DNA of 64,000 bases from Pygmaiobacter massiliensis (lineage in GTDB: Bacteria; Bacillota; Clostridia; Oscillospirales; Ruminococcaceae). The stretch is from NCBI GenBank assembly GCA_022778585.1, contig JALFTI010000021.1:152401-216400 (forward strand), written 5' to 3'. The first letter of the stretch is position 1, and each line of letters opens with the position of its first letter. The translations under genes were made by a program, and so were the position numbers. The notes beneath the pieces were generated by a model, which searched no databases, was not told the DNA's origin, and was given only the letters and a program-made list of their open reading frames with translations. Shown one piece after another: positions 32,250 to 41,720 of this stretch.

Positions 32250-33764
32250 TTACAGGGTGTGCATCAGGTCCCGGGTGGCAAGGTACAAATCATCATACAG
32301 CTTGCGGTACTTTTTGTACTGCTCGTGGCGCTCGGGGTCCGGGGTGAAGGTGCGGGCGGGTTTAATAATCTGGCCCAGGGCCTCAAAGTCCCGGTAAAGC
32401 CCCGCGCCAATGCCGGCCATCAGCGCGTCGCCGTAGCTTGCGCCAATGGTCACCGCAGCAAGCTGCAGCGGTTCGCCGATCACATCTGCCACAATCTGCA
32501 TCCACAAGGGGTTTTGGGTACCGCCGCCCACCGCCATAATGCGGGACAGCGGAATATTGTTTTCCTTTAAAATATCCACATGCTGGCCCACCGCATAGGC
32601 TACGCTTTCCAGCGCGGCCCGGTACAGGTGGCGCTTGGTGTGCCGGTCGGTCAGGCCGAAGATAACTCCTTTTGCGTTGGGGTCGTTGATGGGGGTGCGC
32701 TCGCCGCTGGTCATATAGGGAAGCATCACCAAACCGTCGCTGCCGGGGGCAATCTCATCCAGCCCTTCCATCATGGTCTGGAACGCGTTGGCGCCGCCCG
32801 CCTTTTGCTGTTCTAGCGCTTCGGGGAACAGGTTGTCCCGGAACCATTTGGTAACGGTGCCGCAGTTGTTGGTGCCGGCCGCCACGCTGAAGGTGCCGGG
32901 CACCGTAAAGTTGTTGCCCCGCACCCGGTCGTCGTAGACCAAGTGGTCGGTGCAGCAGTAGATGAAGATGGAGGAACCAAACTGTACCATCATATCGCCG
33001 GGGTGCAAAACGCCGGTGCTGATGGATTCGGCAGTGGAGTCGCCGGTGCCCACCGTGACCGGGGTGCCGACCGCAAGGCCGGTCTCGGCGGCGGCCTGCT
33101 CGGTTACATAGCCTGCCACATCGCAGGAAACGCGGCCTTCGGGCAGCTGGTCGGGCCGGCAGAACAAGCTGCACTCTTCGGCCCGGATGCTGCCGTCTGG
33201 GTTATACATGGGCCGCAGCGAGGCGAGACCCAAAAACCGGTCCACCACATATTCGCCGGTCAGCTTGGCCACCAGGTAGGAAGAGCCGGGCAAAAATTTA
33301 TAGGTTTTTTCGTAAACCTCCGGCTCGTTGTTGCGAATCCACAAAATTTTGGCGCATACATCGCCCGAGCAAAGCGGCCGGCCGAACAGCTCCTGCACCC
33401 GCTTTTCGCCGTAGTATTCGGTCAGGTACTGAATTTCCTTCTGGCTGCGGGCGTCAATGCCGTACAAAATGGCCTTGCGCAGCGGCCGGCAGTTTTCATC
33501 CACCGGCAAACAGCAGGTGCCCAGGGTGGAAACCCCCACCGCTGCAATCTGGTCGGCGGCAAGCTTACTTTTTTCCAAAAGGGTATGGCTGAGAATGCAA
33601 AAATCCTTCCACCACACCTGCTCGGCGTCGTGCTCGTAATAGTTGGGCTTGGGGTTTTCCATGCCATGGGGGGTGGCTGCGCTTGCCACAATCTGCCCGG
33701 TCTGGTCCACAATGACGCCTTTGCTTTCGTTGGTGCCAATATCAATGCCCATTAAGTATTTCAT
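32250..33764 (-). CDS. FGGY-family carbohydrate kinase (xylulokinase-like)
   Basis: 504 residues, two actin-like ATPase domains. MGIDIGTNESKGVIVD gives the phosphate-1 loop; YGIDARSQKEI, GTGDSTAESISTGVL and MAVGGGTQNPLWMQIVADV give the rest. The FGGY_N and FGGY_C domains are both complete. It phosphorylates a ketose or sugar alcohol. It is not the WQDRR type of glycerol kinases. Ribosome site GGAAGGAGTG. In an operon with an isomerase/epimerase and a BtpA-like gene. Confidence 0.9.
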   Translation of the reverse strand: MKYLMGIDIGTNESKGVIVDQTGQIVASAATPHGMENPKPNYYEHDAEQVWWKDFCILSHTLLEKSKLAADQIAAVGVSTLGTCCLPVDENCRPLRKAILYGIDARSQKEIQYLTEYYGEKRVQELFGRPLCSGDVCAKILWIRNNEPEVYEKTYKFLPGSSYLVAKLTGEYVVDRFLGLASLRPMYNPDGSIRAEECSLFCRPDQLPEGRVSCDVAGYVTEQAAAETGLAVGTPVTVGTGDSTAESISTGVLHPGDMMVQFGSSIFIYCCTDHLVYDDRVRGNNFTVPGTFSVAAGTNNCGTVTKWFRDNLFPEALEQQKAGGANAFQTMMEGLDEIAPGSDGLVMLPYMTSGERTPINDPNAKGVIFGLTDRHTKRHLYRAALESVAYAVGQHVDILKENNIPLSRIMAVGGGTQNPLWMQIVADVIGEPLQLAAVTIGASYGDALMAGIGAGLYRDFEALGQIIKPARTFTPDPERHEQYKKYRKLYDDLYLATRDLMHTL

Positions 33765-33889
33765 AAAATCTGCCCACTCCTTCCATAAGCCGGCAGGCGG
33801 CTTTTTTGCTGCGGCCCTGTCATGTGCCGCTTCTTTCCTGAAAAGCCCCGGTATATATTAATATATATAAGGTAAGAGAAGGTGCTTTT

Positions 33890-34699
33890 TTACAGGGTGG
33901 CGCGGTACTCGTACACCTGCTGCATGAACACCTTAACCCGCTCGGGATCTACAATGTTTGCAAATTTGCCGTCTACCTTGAAAGCGGTACCCACACAGGC
34001 GCCGTCGCTGATGGCAAGCTTTTCCTTTACATTGGCAGCGGTGCAGCCGGTATTGCAGAACACAGGCACACCCTCCGAAGCGGCGCGCACCTCTTCAATC
34101 AGGCTGGAGTTGGTCTCCTCGCCGGCGCTGGTGCCGGACACGCACAAGGCATCGGGGAAGCAGTGGAAGATCAGCGAATGCAGAATCTTCTTCATCGGCC
34201 GTTCGGCCAGGTAAGCGTCCGACTCGGGGTTTACCTTATAAAGCAGCTTCAAATCGTCCAGCCCCAAAGCCTTTTTGCGCCGCAGTGTTTCGGCAATGTT
34301 GGTGTCGGTAATGCCGCTTTCGCCCATGTAAGCGCCAGTAAAGGTAGAGCGCACGAAGTTTGCCCCGGTGGCGGCGGCCAGGTCAATGGAGGCAATGGGA
34401 TTGGAGACGATATTTACACCGAATGGGATTTTGATATCCCGCTTCAGCTCGCCCACAATGCGCCCCATAGCGCCCACGGTTACATAGGAAACCTGCTTTT
34501 GGTAAGGCAGGCTGAATTCGTTGGCGATCAAAACACCGTCCACACCGCCGTCCTGCAGGGCATTCAGCTCATAGCGGGCAGTTTCTACCACCTTTTCCAT
34601 GGTGTCCTCTTTTGTGTAAAGCGGGTCGCCAGGCATGGCGCGCAGGTGCAGAAGAGCGATAATGGGCTTTTTTACCCCAAACAGTTCTTCGGTCCACAT
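33890..34699 (-). CDS. BtpA/SgcQ-family TIM-barrel protein
   Basis: 269 residues. The pattern PIIALLHLRAMPGDPLY near the start, DGVLIANEFSLPY and VNPESDAYLAERPM in the middle and GTAFKVDGKFANIVDPERV near the end are characteristic of the BtpA family, which includes SgcQ of the E. coli sgc sugar cluster. The function is not known; the fold is a phosphate-binding TIM barrel. I use ATG 34699 with AAGGAG upstream, not the 23-residue longer frame. It is first gene of the operon with the FGGY kinase. Confidence 0.82.
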   Translation of the reverse strand: MWTEELFGVKKPIIALLHLRAMPGDPLYTKEDTMEKVVETARYELNALQDGGVDGVLIANEFSLPYQKQVSYVTVGAMGRIVGELKRDIKIPFGVNIVSNPIASIDLAAATGANFVRSTFTGAYMGESGITDTNIAETLRRKKALGLDDLKLLYKVNPESDAYLAERPMKKILHSLIFHCFPDALCVSGTSAGEETNSSLIEEVRAASEGVPVFCNTGCTAANVKEKLAISDGACVGTAFKVDGKFANIVDPERVKVFMQQVYEYRATL

Positions 34700-34776
34700 A
34701 AAAGCTACAACTCCTTCGCTTTTGGCGCGGCAGCCGGATACTACCGGGTGCAAGCGCAATTTTTCCATATATTATT

Positions 34777-34805
34777 ATATTACAGGTAAATGCGGGCGTT
34801 TTCAA
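34777..34805 (-). promoter_or_regulatory. Promoter of the BtpA-like/FGGY operon
   Basis: On the minus strand TTGAAA (34805-34800) and TAATAT (34782-34777) are 17 bp apart. Confidence 0.55.
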
Positions 34806-35214
34806 GCAAAAGACAATACCAATACATACAAAATAAAGCGTACATTTTGGTACAAAAGGGAAAACTGCAGGCTTTTTTGCGGCCAAAATGTGAAAAAACA
34901 AAAAAGAAGATGAAAAAGTAAAACAAAACTTTTATTATCAAAATAAAAACTTTTTATTATCTGCCAGTTTCTACCGGAAAAAAGTGAAAAGAAAGTGCAC
35001 GAAACTGGGAAATGTGCCCAAAATGTACTTACAAGCCCCGCCCAAATAAAACTTATTAAAAAATTGTGAATGAATTGTAAACCAAATAAAAATGGCTTAT
35101 TAAACAAGTTTTTGCAAATAAAACTGAACAAAATAAGCAAAAAACCGGGCGTTTATAAAATGCTTTTTGGCCGATTTCTACAATAATTTAGCGGGATATT
35201 GGTTGAAATCAACA

Positions 35215-35243
35215 TTGACTTGGCTGGTTTGAATCTGTAAAAT
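35215..35243 (+). promoter_or_regulatory. Promoter of the GltS-like gene
   Basis: TTGACT (35215-35220) and TAAAAT (35238-35243) with a 17-bp spacer. The palindrome GTTGAAATCAAC (35202-35213) abuts the -35 and may be an operator. The leader is about 250 nt. Confidence 0.65.
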
Positions 35244-35501
35244 GCTAATAGAACCATACAGTACATATCAACCGGGTTGCCGGTTGCGGGTGTGGTTTTC
35301 ATTTTTGGCTATAAATACTGCGGCAGCTGCAGCGGTAAAGTCTGCGGTGTGTACCTGCCCGAAAGCAAAGCGTGCGAAGCGGGATGCGTGCTTTGCCCGG
35401 CGGGACAAAGGCTGGAAGGTTGCAGTTGGCGGCGCGGTATTTGTGCATAAGCGGCATGCCTTGGCGTGCCAACTTGAGTTACGAGGAGGTTAATAGTAAC
35501 T

Positions 35502-36899
35502 ATGACAATTTATTCATTGTTGACTGACCTTGCGATCGCTTCGTTGCTGATCCTGATTGGTCAGTTCCTGCGCTCCAAGCTGAAATTCTTCCAGGAGTTC
35601 TTCGTGCCGGCCAGCTTGATCGGTGGTCTTCTGGGCCTGATTGGTGGTCCGAGGGTACTGAACATTCTGCCCTTCTCTGAAAATTTTGGCTCTTACTCCG
35701 GCTGCTTCATCATCATCGTGTTCACCGTGGTGGGCATCAACGGTTTCGAGTTCGGCAAGGCCGGCGGCGGCAAGGAAGAAATCCAGCGTATCGTTGGTTT
35801 CCAGCTGTATCGTCTGTTCAGCTTCTTCATCCAGTTTGTTATCCCTGGTGCTGTCACCCTGTTGCTGTTGGTCAAGATTTGGCCGGATCTGAACCCCATG
35901 TTCGGTATCCTGCTGGCTTCCGGCTTCACCGGCGGTCACGGCACGGCTGCCGCTGTGGGCGCTACCTGCGAGACCCTGGGTTGGACTGACGGCCTGGATC
36001 TGGCCATCACCTTCGCTACCTTCGGTATCTTTGTCGGCGTTTTCGGCGGCCTGCTCCTGATCAAAATGGCTGCCCGCAAAGGCTACACCTGCTATGTAAA
36101 GGATGTTAAGTACCTGAGCAAGGACCTGAAGACCGGTCTTGTGCAGCCGGGCAACCGCGCTTCCATGGGTGAAGAGACCATCTCCTCTGTTTCTCTGGAC
36201 ACCATGGCTTTCCATATGTCCCTCATTATGCTGCTGGGCGGCGGCGGCTACATGCTGAATAAGTTTGTCCTGGCCCCGCATGTGTTGTCCGGTATTCCCG
36301 ACTTCACTGTATCGTACATCCTGGCCCTCATCTTCTTCCTGGTTTTCAAAAAGACTGCTCTCTACAAGTATGTAGACAAGACCGTTAATACCCGCATTTC
36401 CGGCATGTTCACCGACTACCTGGTCACCTTTGCTGTGGCTTCCGTGAACCCCAGCGTGTTGATTAGCTATGCCGGCCCCTTGGCCATCATGACTGTTGTG
36501 GGTATCATCATTGTTATTCTCTGCATCTTCCCGTTCGGCTTCCTGATGAACAAGAAGTGCTGGTTCGAGCACTGCATCTTCGTTTACGGCTACAACACTG
36601 GCGTGTTCGCCATCGGCTTTGTGCTGCTGCGCATTGTTGACCCTGAGAACCGCTCCATGACCGTGGAAGATACTGCTATGACCCCGATCGGCTCCTTCGT
36701 GGAGATTGCTTACTGGTCTGCTGGTCCCACCATGTTGCTGGCGGGTGGCGCTACTGCCTGGACCTTCGTCGGCATCTCTGCTGCTTTGATGGTTGCCATG
36801 GTGGCTGCCTGCTTCGTACTGCGCATCTGGTATACTCCGAAGAAGTATCCGCTGAATGCTCGCGGCGGCTACAATATGCCCGAAGAGGCAAAGGCCTAA
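35502..36899 (+). CDS. Sodium/glutamate symporter-like transporter (GltS family)
   Basis: 465 residues with about 11-12 hydrophobic segments. The conserved core GILLASGFTGGHGTAAAVG (about 143-161) matches the GltS pore-loop signature, and NPMFGI and YNTGVFAIGF add support. GltS carriers import dicarboxylic amino acids or related anions with sodium; the adjacent sugar genes suggest that a sugar acid is also possible. The codon choice differs from neighbouring genes (Ile is mainly ATC, Phe mainly TTC, many GGT and GCT), suggesting high expression or different ancestry. Ribosome site GAGGAGG. Confidence 0.85.
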   Translation: MTIYSLLTDLAIASLLILIGQFLRSKLKFFQEFFVPASLIGGLLGLIGGPRVLNILPFSENFGSYSGCFIIIVFTVVGINGFEFGKAGGGKEEIQRIVGFQLYRLFSFFIQFVIPGAVTLLLLVKIWPDLNPMFGILLASGFTGGHGTAAAVGATCETLGWTDGLDLAITFATFGIFVGVFGGLLLIKMAARKGYTCYVKDVKYLSKDLKTGLVQPGNRASMGEETISSVSLDTMAFHMSLIMLLGGGGYMLNKFVLAPHVLSGIPDFTVSYILALIFFLVFKKTALYKYVDKTVNTRISGMFTDYLVTFAVASVNPSVLISYAGPLAIMTVVGIIIVILCIFPFGFLMNKKCWFEHCIFVYGYNTGVFAIGFVLLRIVDPENRSMTVEDTAMTPIGSFVEIAYWSAGPTMLLAGGATAWTFVGISAALMVAMVAACFVLRIWYTPKKYPLNARGGYNMPEEAKA

Positions 36900-36969
36900 A
36901 AAAGTTTAAACAGGTTTTGTGCTGCAGGCTGTACACCGCGGCTTGCGAACACTAAAATTTGAGCTATGC

Positions 36970-37022
36970 AAACGGTCGAAAAGATTGTGGGAATTTCCCC
37001 GGTCTTTTCGGCCGTTTGTTTT
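36970..37022 (+). terminator. Terminator after the GltS-like gene
   Basis: AAACGGTCGAAAAGA/TCTTTTCGGCCGTTT stem with one mismatch, then GTTTT. Confidence 0.75.
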
Positions 37023-37066
37023 ATAAAACATTTACCTTAGCGTTTATTGGACGGCAGGTGTAAAAC

Positions 37067-37110
37067 AAAAGCGGCGGCGTGCCTTACTTTGGGTGCGCTG
37101 CCGCTTTTTT
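37067..37110 (+). terminator. Second terminator-like hairpin before the glycerol genes
   Basis: AAGCGGCGGCG and CGCTGCCGCTT arms around a 14-nt loop, followed by a T-run. Confidence 0.65.
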
Positions 37111-37334
37111 GGTTTGCTTTTGTCCTGCCATTTCAAAAGCTACCTTTTGAAATACTTTTTTGGGCTGGTGGTAGGTTGGGTTTTGTTCTTCCTGTTTTTT
37201 GTTTGGTTTTTACAGTTCATGCAGCCAGGCTTAAAATAATAAACTGCGGAAAATATGAAAATTTGCCTGCGGTTGCAGTACAAAAATACCGGTGAATACG
37301 GCATTTTTTTGTGTAGCTTTTCCATTGCCGGGCC

Positions 37335-37363
37335 TTGTAATTTGCACCGGTGCGTGGTATGAT
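37335..37363 (+). promoter_or_regulatory. Promoter of the glycerol operon
   Basis: TTGTAA (37335-37340) and TATGAT (37358-37363), spacer 17 bp, about 80 nt before the kinase start. GCACCGGTGC inside the spacer is a perfect palindrome (37344-37353) that could be an operator. Confidence 0.65.
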
Positions 37364-37443
37364 AAATCCAGAAAAATACACATAATGTTTGCAAAAAGCC
37401 ACAAAATGTGTGAAAAACAATTGCTCAGGAAAGAGGTGAGCAG

Positions 37444-38955
37444 ATGGCAAAGGGCGGATACTTTTTGGGAATAGATGGCGGTACTACCGGAACAACCGTG
37501 CTGGTTTTGGACGAAAACTGGCAGGTGGTGGGCAAGGGCTACCGGCGCCACCAGATGAATATCCCCCGTTCGGGCTGGATGGAACAGGACCCGGAGGTTT
37601 TGTGGGAAGACCTGCTTTTTGCCGCAAAAGCGGCGCTGGAAGAGCTGGGGCTTAGCCGCAGCCAGCTGGAAGGGCGTATTTTGGGCCTTGGGCTGGACCA
37701 CCAGGGCGAAACCTGCCTGGTTTGGGACCGCAAAACCGGAAAACCGCTTTCCATGGCCATTAACTGGCAAGACCGGCGCACCGCACAAGCAGCCGACCGG
37801 CTGGCGGCAAACAGCAATTTTTTAATCAGGGAGCGGACCGGCCTGCATGCAGATGCGTATTTTAGCGCCACCAAATGGAAGTGGATTTTGGAAAATGATC
37901 CGCAGCTTGCAAAACGGGCCCAGAATGGCGAAATTTGCGCCGGTACGCTGGACAGCTGGTTTGTTTACAAAATGACCGGCGGGCGGGTACATATTACGGA
38001 CCCTTCCACCGCCAGCCGCACCATGCTGTACAATATTCATACCGGGGACTGGGACGATGACCTTTTGGCTCTTTTGGACCTGCCCCGAGCCATGCTGCCG
38101 GCCATACGCACCAGCGCCCAGTTGTATGGCTGTACCGAACCGGACTGCTTTTTAGGGCTTAGGGTACCGGTTTCGGGGGTGGTGGTGGACCAGCAGGCCG
38201 CCCTGTTTGGGCAGGGCTGCTTTAAAAACGGTATGGTAAAAACCACCTACGGCACCGGCTGCTTTATGCTTATGAACACCGGCCAGCGCCCGGTGTTGTC
38301 CACCGGCGGGCTTTTGACCACCGTGGGCTGGAACCTGGGAAACGGAGATGTGTTTGCGCTGGACGGCGGGGTATACACGGCCGGCTCGGCGGTGAACTGG
38401 TTGCGGGATAAAGCGAAGCTGATCGAATCCGCTTCTGACACGCAGAAGATGGCCTGTGCGGTAAAGGACAACGGCGGAGTGTATTTTGTGCCGGCCTTTG
38501 TGGGGCTGGCCGCCCCCCACTGGGACCCCTATGCCCGGGGCACCATGGTGGGTATTTCGGCCGATACCACCCGCGAACATATGGTGCGGGCCACGCTGGA
38601 AAGCATTGCCTACCAGGTGCGGGATAATCTGGACGCCATGCGGACGGATTCCGGGCTGGAAATTCCGATTATGCGGGTGGACGGCGGCATGGTAGCCAAC
38701 CCGTTTTTAATGCAGTTTCAGGCCGATGTGCTGGGCATTCCGGTGGATGTGCCCATTATTTCGGAAACAAGCGCGCTGGGGGCCGCCTACCTGGCGGCAC
38801 TGGGGGTCGGGTATTTTGGAAAGACCTCGGAAATTGAAGGCAACTGGCAGCTCGAGCGCCGGTATGAACCCGCCATGGGTGAGGACCAGCGCCAAACGCT
38901 GCTTTACAACTGGCACCGGGCGGTGGAACGCTCGCTTGCCTGGCAGGAACATTAA
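37444..38955 (+). CDS. glpK: Glycerol kinase
   Basis: 503 residues, FGGY family. FLGIDGGTTGTTVLVLD is the phosphate-1 loop; INWQDRRTAQ matches the WQDRRT motif specific to glycerol kinases; GWMEQDPEVLWED and KTTYGTGCFMLMNTG add to the assignment. It converts glycerol to glycerol-3-phosphate. ATG 37444 follows AAAGAGGTGA. It starts a plus operon with GlpA- and GlpB-like flavoproteins. A related but less specific FGGY member lies at 32250-33764. Confidence 0.92.
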   Translation: MAKGGYFLGIDGGTTGTTVLVLDENWQVVGKGYRRHQMNIPRSGWMEQDPEVLWEDLLFAAKAALEELGLSRSQLEGRILGLGLDHQGETCLVWDRKTGKPLSMAINWQDRRTAQAADRLAANSNFLIRERTGLHADAYFSATKWKWILENDPQLAKRAQNGEICAGTLDSWFVYKMTGGRVHITDPSTASRTMLYNIHTGDWDDDLLALLDLPRAMLPAIRTSAQLYGCTEPDCFLGLRVPVSGVVVDQQAALFGQGCFKNGMVKTTYGTGCFMLMNTGQRPVLSTGGLLTTVGWNLGNGDVFALDGGVYTAGSAVNWLRDKAKLIESASDTQKMACAVKDNGGVYFVPAFVGLAAPHWDPYARGTMVGISADTTREHMVRATLESIAYQVRDNLDAMRTDSGLEIPIMRVDGGMVANPFLMQFQADVLGIPVDVPIISETSALGAAYLAALGVGYFGKTSEIEGNWQLERRYEPAMGEDQRQTLLYNWHRAVERSLAWQEH

Positions 38956-39002
38956 AACCATCCAAACCAAACGATTTGCAACCTAAAGGGGGAACCAAAC
39001 TC

Positions 39003-40442
39003 ATGCAGAAAACAGATGTCGTTGTGATCGGCGCCGGCGCGGTCGGCTGTGCGATCGCCCGGGAACTGACCAAATACCAGGTACAGGTATTGGTGGTGGA
39101 CAAAAAAGAGGATGTGGGCGGCGACGCTTCTAAATCCAACAGTGCCATTATCCATACCGGTTATGACGCAAAGCCCGGCACGCTGGAGTCGGAACTGGTG
39201 GTGGCCGCAAACCCCATGTACGACAAGCTGGCAAAGGACCTGGATGTGCCGTTTAGCCGCATTGGCGCTATTTTGCCGGCCATTACCGAAGAACAGTTTG
39301 AACAGCTGCCCGCCCTGAAGGAAAAGGCTTTCCGCAACCGGGTATACGATGTGGAATACCTGACCGGCGAAGAGCTGCTTGGGATGGAACCGAATCTGAA
39401 CCCCGAGGTGAAGGCCGGTTTGTACATTCCCCGCGAAAGTATTATTGACCCGTTTTTGCTGACCATTGCCTATGCGGAAAATGCCCAGCAGAACGGCGCC
39501 AGCTTCCTTTTGGGGGCCGAGGTGACCGGCATGACCTGCGAAGAGGGCAAGGTGACGGTGGTAAAAACCACCGCCGGCGACATTGCCTGCAAATGGGTGG
39601 TAAACGCTGCCGGGCTGCACTGCGATGAGATTGCCGCCATGGTGGGCAAGGCGGACTACACCGTGAACCCCCGCAAGGGCCAGTTTTATATTTTGGATAA
39701 AAATACCTCCTGCAAGGTGCAGCATATTGTGCTGCCCATTCCCACCAAGCAAACAAAAGGCAAACTGATGTGCCCCACCATTCACGGCAATATGCTGGTG
39801 GGCCCCACCGCCGAGGATTTGACCGACAAGGAGGAAAAGTCCACCACCGCCGAAGGGCTTGCCAGCGTGGCGGCGGATGTAAAGCGGCTGGTGCCGAATG
39901 TGAACCTGCGCGATTCCATTACCCAGTACTGCGGCCTGCGGGCAAACCGCAACCCCGAAGGGCTGCATGTGGACACCTATGATGATCTGAAAAACTATGT
40001 CAATCTTTCCGGGGTGCGCTCCACCGGGCTGACCGCTTCGGCAAGCCTGGGAAAATATGTGGCCCAAACCCTGCTCTCCATCGGCATGCCCTGCGCATTC
40101 AACCCCCATTTTAACCCGATCCGCAAGGGGATTGTGCGCTTCCATGAACTGACCCGCGCCCAGCAGGACGAACTGATCGCCCAAAATCCGCTGTATGGCC
40201 GGGTGATCTGCCGGTGCGAAACCATTACCGAAGGCGAAATTGTGGACGCCATCCACCGGCCGATTCCCGCCCGCAGCGTGGATGCCATTAAACGGCGGCT
40301 GCGGGCCGGCATGGGCCGCTGCCAGGGCGGCTTCTGCGGGCCGAAGGTATTGGAAATTTTGGCCCGAGAGCTGGGCGTGCCCACCGAAACCATTAACAAA
40401 AACGAGCCGGGCTCTTATATGATTGCCGGCAAGGTCCGCTGA
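39003..40442 (+). CDS. glpA: GlpA-like glycerol-3-phosphate dehydrogenase flavoprotein
   Basis: 479 residues. FAD-binding DVVVIGAGAVGCAIAREL at the start, a DAO-type barrel (SNSAIIHTGYDAKPGTLE; ESIIDPFLLTIAYAENA; YCGLRANRNPEG), and a C-terminal BFD-like [2Fe-2S] domain with CRCETITEGEIVDAIH and RCQGGFCGP. It oxidises glycerol-3-phosphate to dihydroxyacetone phosphate; electrons pass to the GlpB-like partner. ATG 39003 with AAAGGGGG. The gene is shorter than E. coli glpA but has both the FAD and BFD parts. Confidence 0.88.
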   Translation: MQKTDVVVIGAGAVGCAIARELTKYQVQVLVVDKKEDVGGDASKSNSAIIHTGYDAKPGTLESELVVAANPMYDKLAKDLDVPFSRIGAILPAITEEQFEQLPALKEKAFRNRVYDVEYLTGEELLGMEPNLNPEVKAGLYIPRESIIDPFLLTIAYAENAQQNGASFLLGAEVTGMTCEEGKVTVVKTTAGDIACKWVVNAAGLHCDEIAAMVGKADYTVNPRKGQFYILDKNTSCKVQHIVLPIPTKQTKGKLMCPTIHGNMLVGPTAEDLTDKEEKSTTAEGLASVAADVKRLVPNVNLRDSITQYCGLRANRNPEGLHVDTYDDLKNYVNLSGVRSTGLTASASLGKYVAQTLLSIGMPCAFNPHFNPIRKGIVRFHELTRAQQDELIAQNPLYGRVICRCETITEGEIVDAIHRPIPARSVDAIKRRLRAGMGRCQGGFCGPKVLEILARELGVPTETINKNEPGSYMIAGKVR

Positions 40443-40458
40443 GGGGAGGAAAGCGCAG

Positions 40459-41718
40459 ATGTACCAGATAAAATGTGATGTGGCGGTAATTGGCGGAGGT
40501 CCCGCCGGGCTTGCCGCCGCCGATGCGGCAAAACAGGAGGGCGCCGAAAAGGTGCTGATTATTGAGCGGGATACCGCGTTGGGCGGTATTTTGCAGCAGT
40601 GCGTGCACCCGGGCTTTGGCCTGACCCGCTTTAAGGAGGAGCTGACCGGCCCCGAATATGCCGGCCGCTTTATGGAAAAGGCCCTGGCCGACGGGGTAGA
40701 AACCTTGCTGGATACCATGGTGCTGGAAATTATGCCCGACGCCACCGTAATCTGCACCAACGCCGCCCACGGCATTACCGAGGTAAAGGCCAAAAGCGTG
40801 GTGCTGGCCATGGGCTGCCGCGAGCGTACCCGCGGCGCCATTCAAATTCCCGGTACCCGCCCGGCCGGCGTTTACACGGCCGGCACCGCCCAGCGGCTGG
40901 TAAACCGCCAGAACGAGATGGTGGGCAAAAAGGTGGTTATTTTGGGTTCGGGCGACATTGGTATGATTATGGCCCGCCGCATGACGCTGGAGGGCGCAAA
41001 GGTCATGGCCGTGGTGGAGATGAACGACTACCTGGCCGGGCTGACCCGCAACCGGGTGCAGTGCCTGGAGGACTTTGGCATTCCTTTGCTTTTGTCCCAC
41101 ACGGTTACCCGCATTGTGGGCAACCGTCGGGTGGAAGGGGTATATGTGGCCCAGGTGGGCCCGGACAAAAAGCCCATTTTGGAAACCGAAGAGTTCTTCG
41201 AATGCGATACCCTGCTTTTGTCGGTGGGGCTGATTCCGGAAAACGAGCTGACCCGCCAGGCACAGGTGGAGATGGACCCGGTGACCAACGGCCCCAAGGT
41301 GAACCAGTATATGCAAACCAGCCTGCCTGCGGTGTTTGCCTGCGGCAATGTGGTGCATGTAAACGACCTGGTGGACAATGTGTCGGGTGAAAGCGAAACA
41401 GCCGGCCGTGCCGCCGCCCGCTACGCGTTGGGCAAGCTGCCCAAAACTACCAGGGTGGTAGAGTGCGTACCCGGCAACAATGTGCGGTATTTGTGCCCGC
41501 AGCGGATTGCGCTGGGGGGCGATGCCGAGGATGTAACCTTGTACTTTAGGGTGCTGAACCCGGACGGGGCTGTTACCATGGACGCAAGCTGTGCCAATGC
41601 GCAGGTTGCCCACAGAACGGCGGCCCGTGTAAGCCCGGGCGAAATGGAGCATATCCAGGTAAATACCGGCAAGCTTTTGGGCGACGCTGTAACCGTTAGC
41701 GTGGAAAAGAGGGGCTGA
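40459..41718 (+). CDS. GlpB-like FAD/NAD(P)-dependent oxidoreductase
   Basis: 419 residues with two dinucleotide-binding motifs: DVAVIGGGPAGLAAADAAKQ (FAD) and KVVILGSGDIGMIMARRMTLEG (NAD). It looks like a pyridine nucleotide-disulfide oxidoreductase without a redox-active CxxC dithiol motif of the thioredoxin reductase type. In Clostridia such a protein with GlpA and DUF1667 forms a soluble glycerol-3-phosphate dehydrogenase variant. Start ATG 40459 with GGGGAGGA. Confidence 0.85.
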   Translation: MYQIKCDVAVIGGGPAGLAAADAAKQEGAEKVLIIERDTALGGILQQCVHPGFGLTRFKEELTGPEYAGRFMEKALADGVETLLDTMVLEIMPDATVICTNAAHGITEVKAKSVVLAMGCRERTRGAIQIPGTRPAGVYTAGTAQRLVNRQNEMVGKKVVILGSGDIGMIMARRMTLEGAKVMAVVEMNDYLAGLTRNRVQCLEDFGIPLLLSHTVTRIVGNRRVEGVYVAQVGPDKKPILETEEFFECDTLLLSVGLIPENELTRQAQVEMDPVTNGPKVNQYMQTSLPAVFACGNVVHVNDLVDNVSGESETAGRAAARYALGKLPKTTRVVECVPGNNVRYLCPQRIALGGDAEDVTLYFRVLNPDGAVTMDASCANAQVAHRTAARVSPGEMEHIQVNTGKLLGDAVTVSVEKRG

Positions 41719-41720
41719 AG

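Larger units (their letters stand above)
34700..35501. other. AT-rich divergent spacer between btpA-like and gltS-like genes
   Basis: About 800 bp, far more AT-rich than the rest of the window between about 34770 and 35240. It contains promoters for both flanking genes and a long leader (35244-35501) to gltS. No protein-like frame is convincing and no riboswitch fold was recognised. Confidence 0.6.
36900..37443. other. Gene-free stretch before the glycerol kinase gene
   Basis: About 540 bp: two terminator-like hairpins on the left, then a promoter facing the glycerol kinase gene. The rest shows no gene. Confidence 0.55.

Noticed and set aside
38952..40841. 629-codon antisense frame over the GlpA-like gene
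   Set aside because: Mirror of a conserved flavoprotein, no ribosome site and no family pattern.
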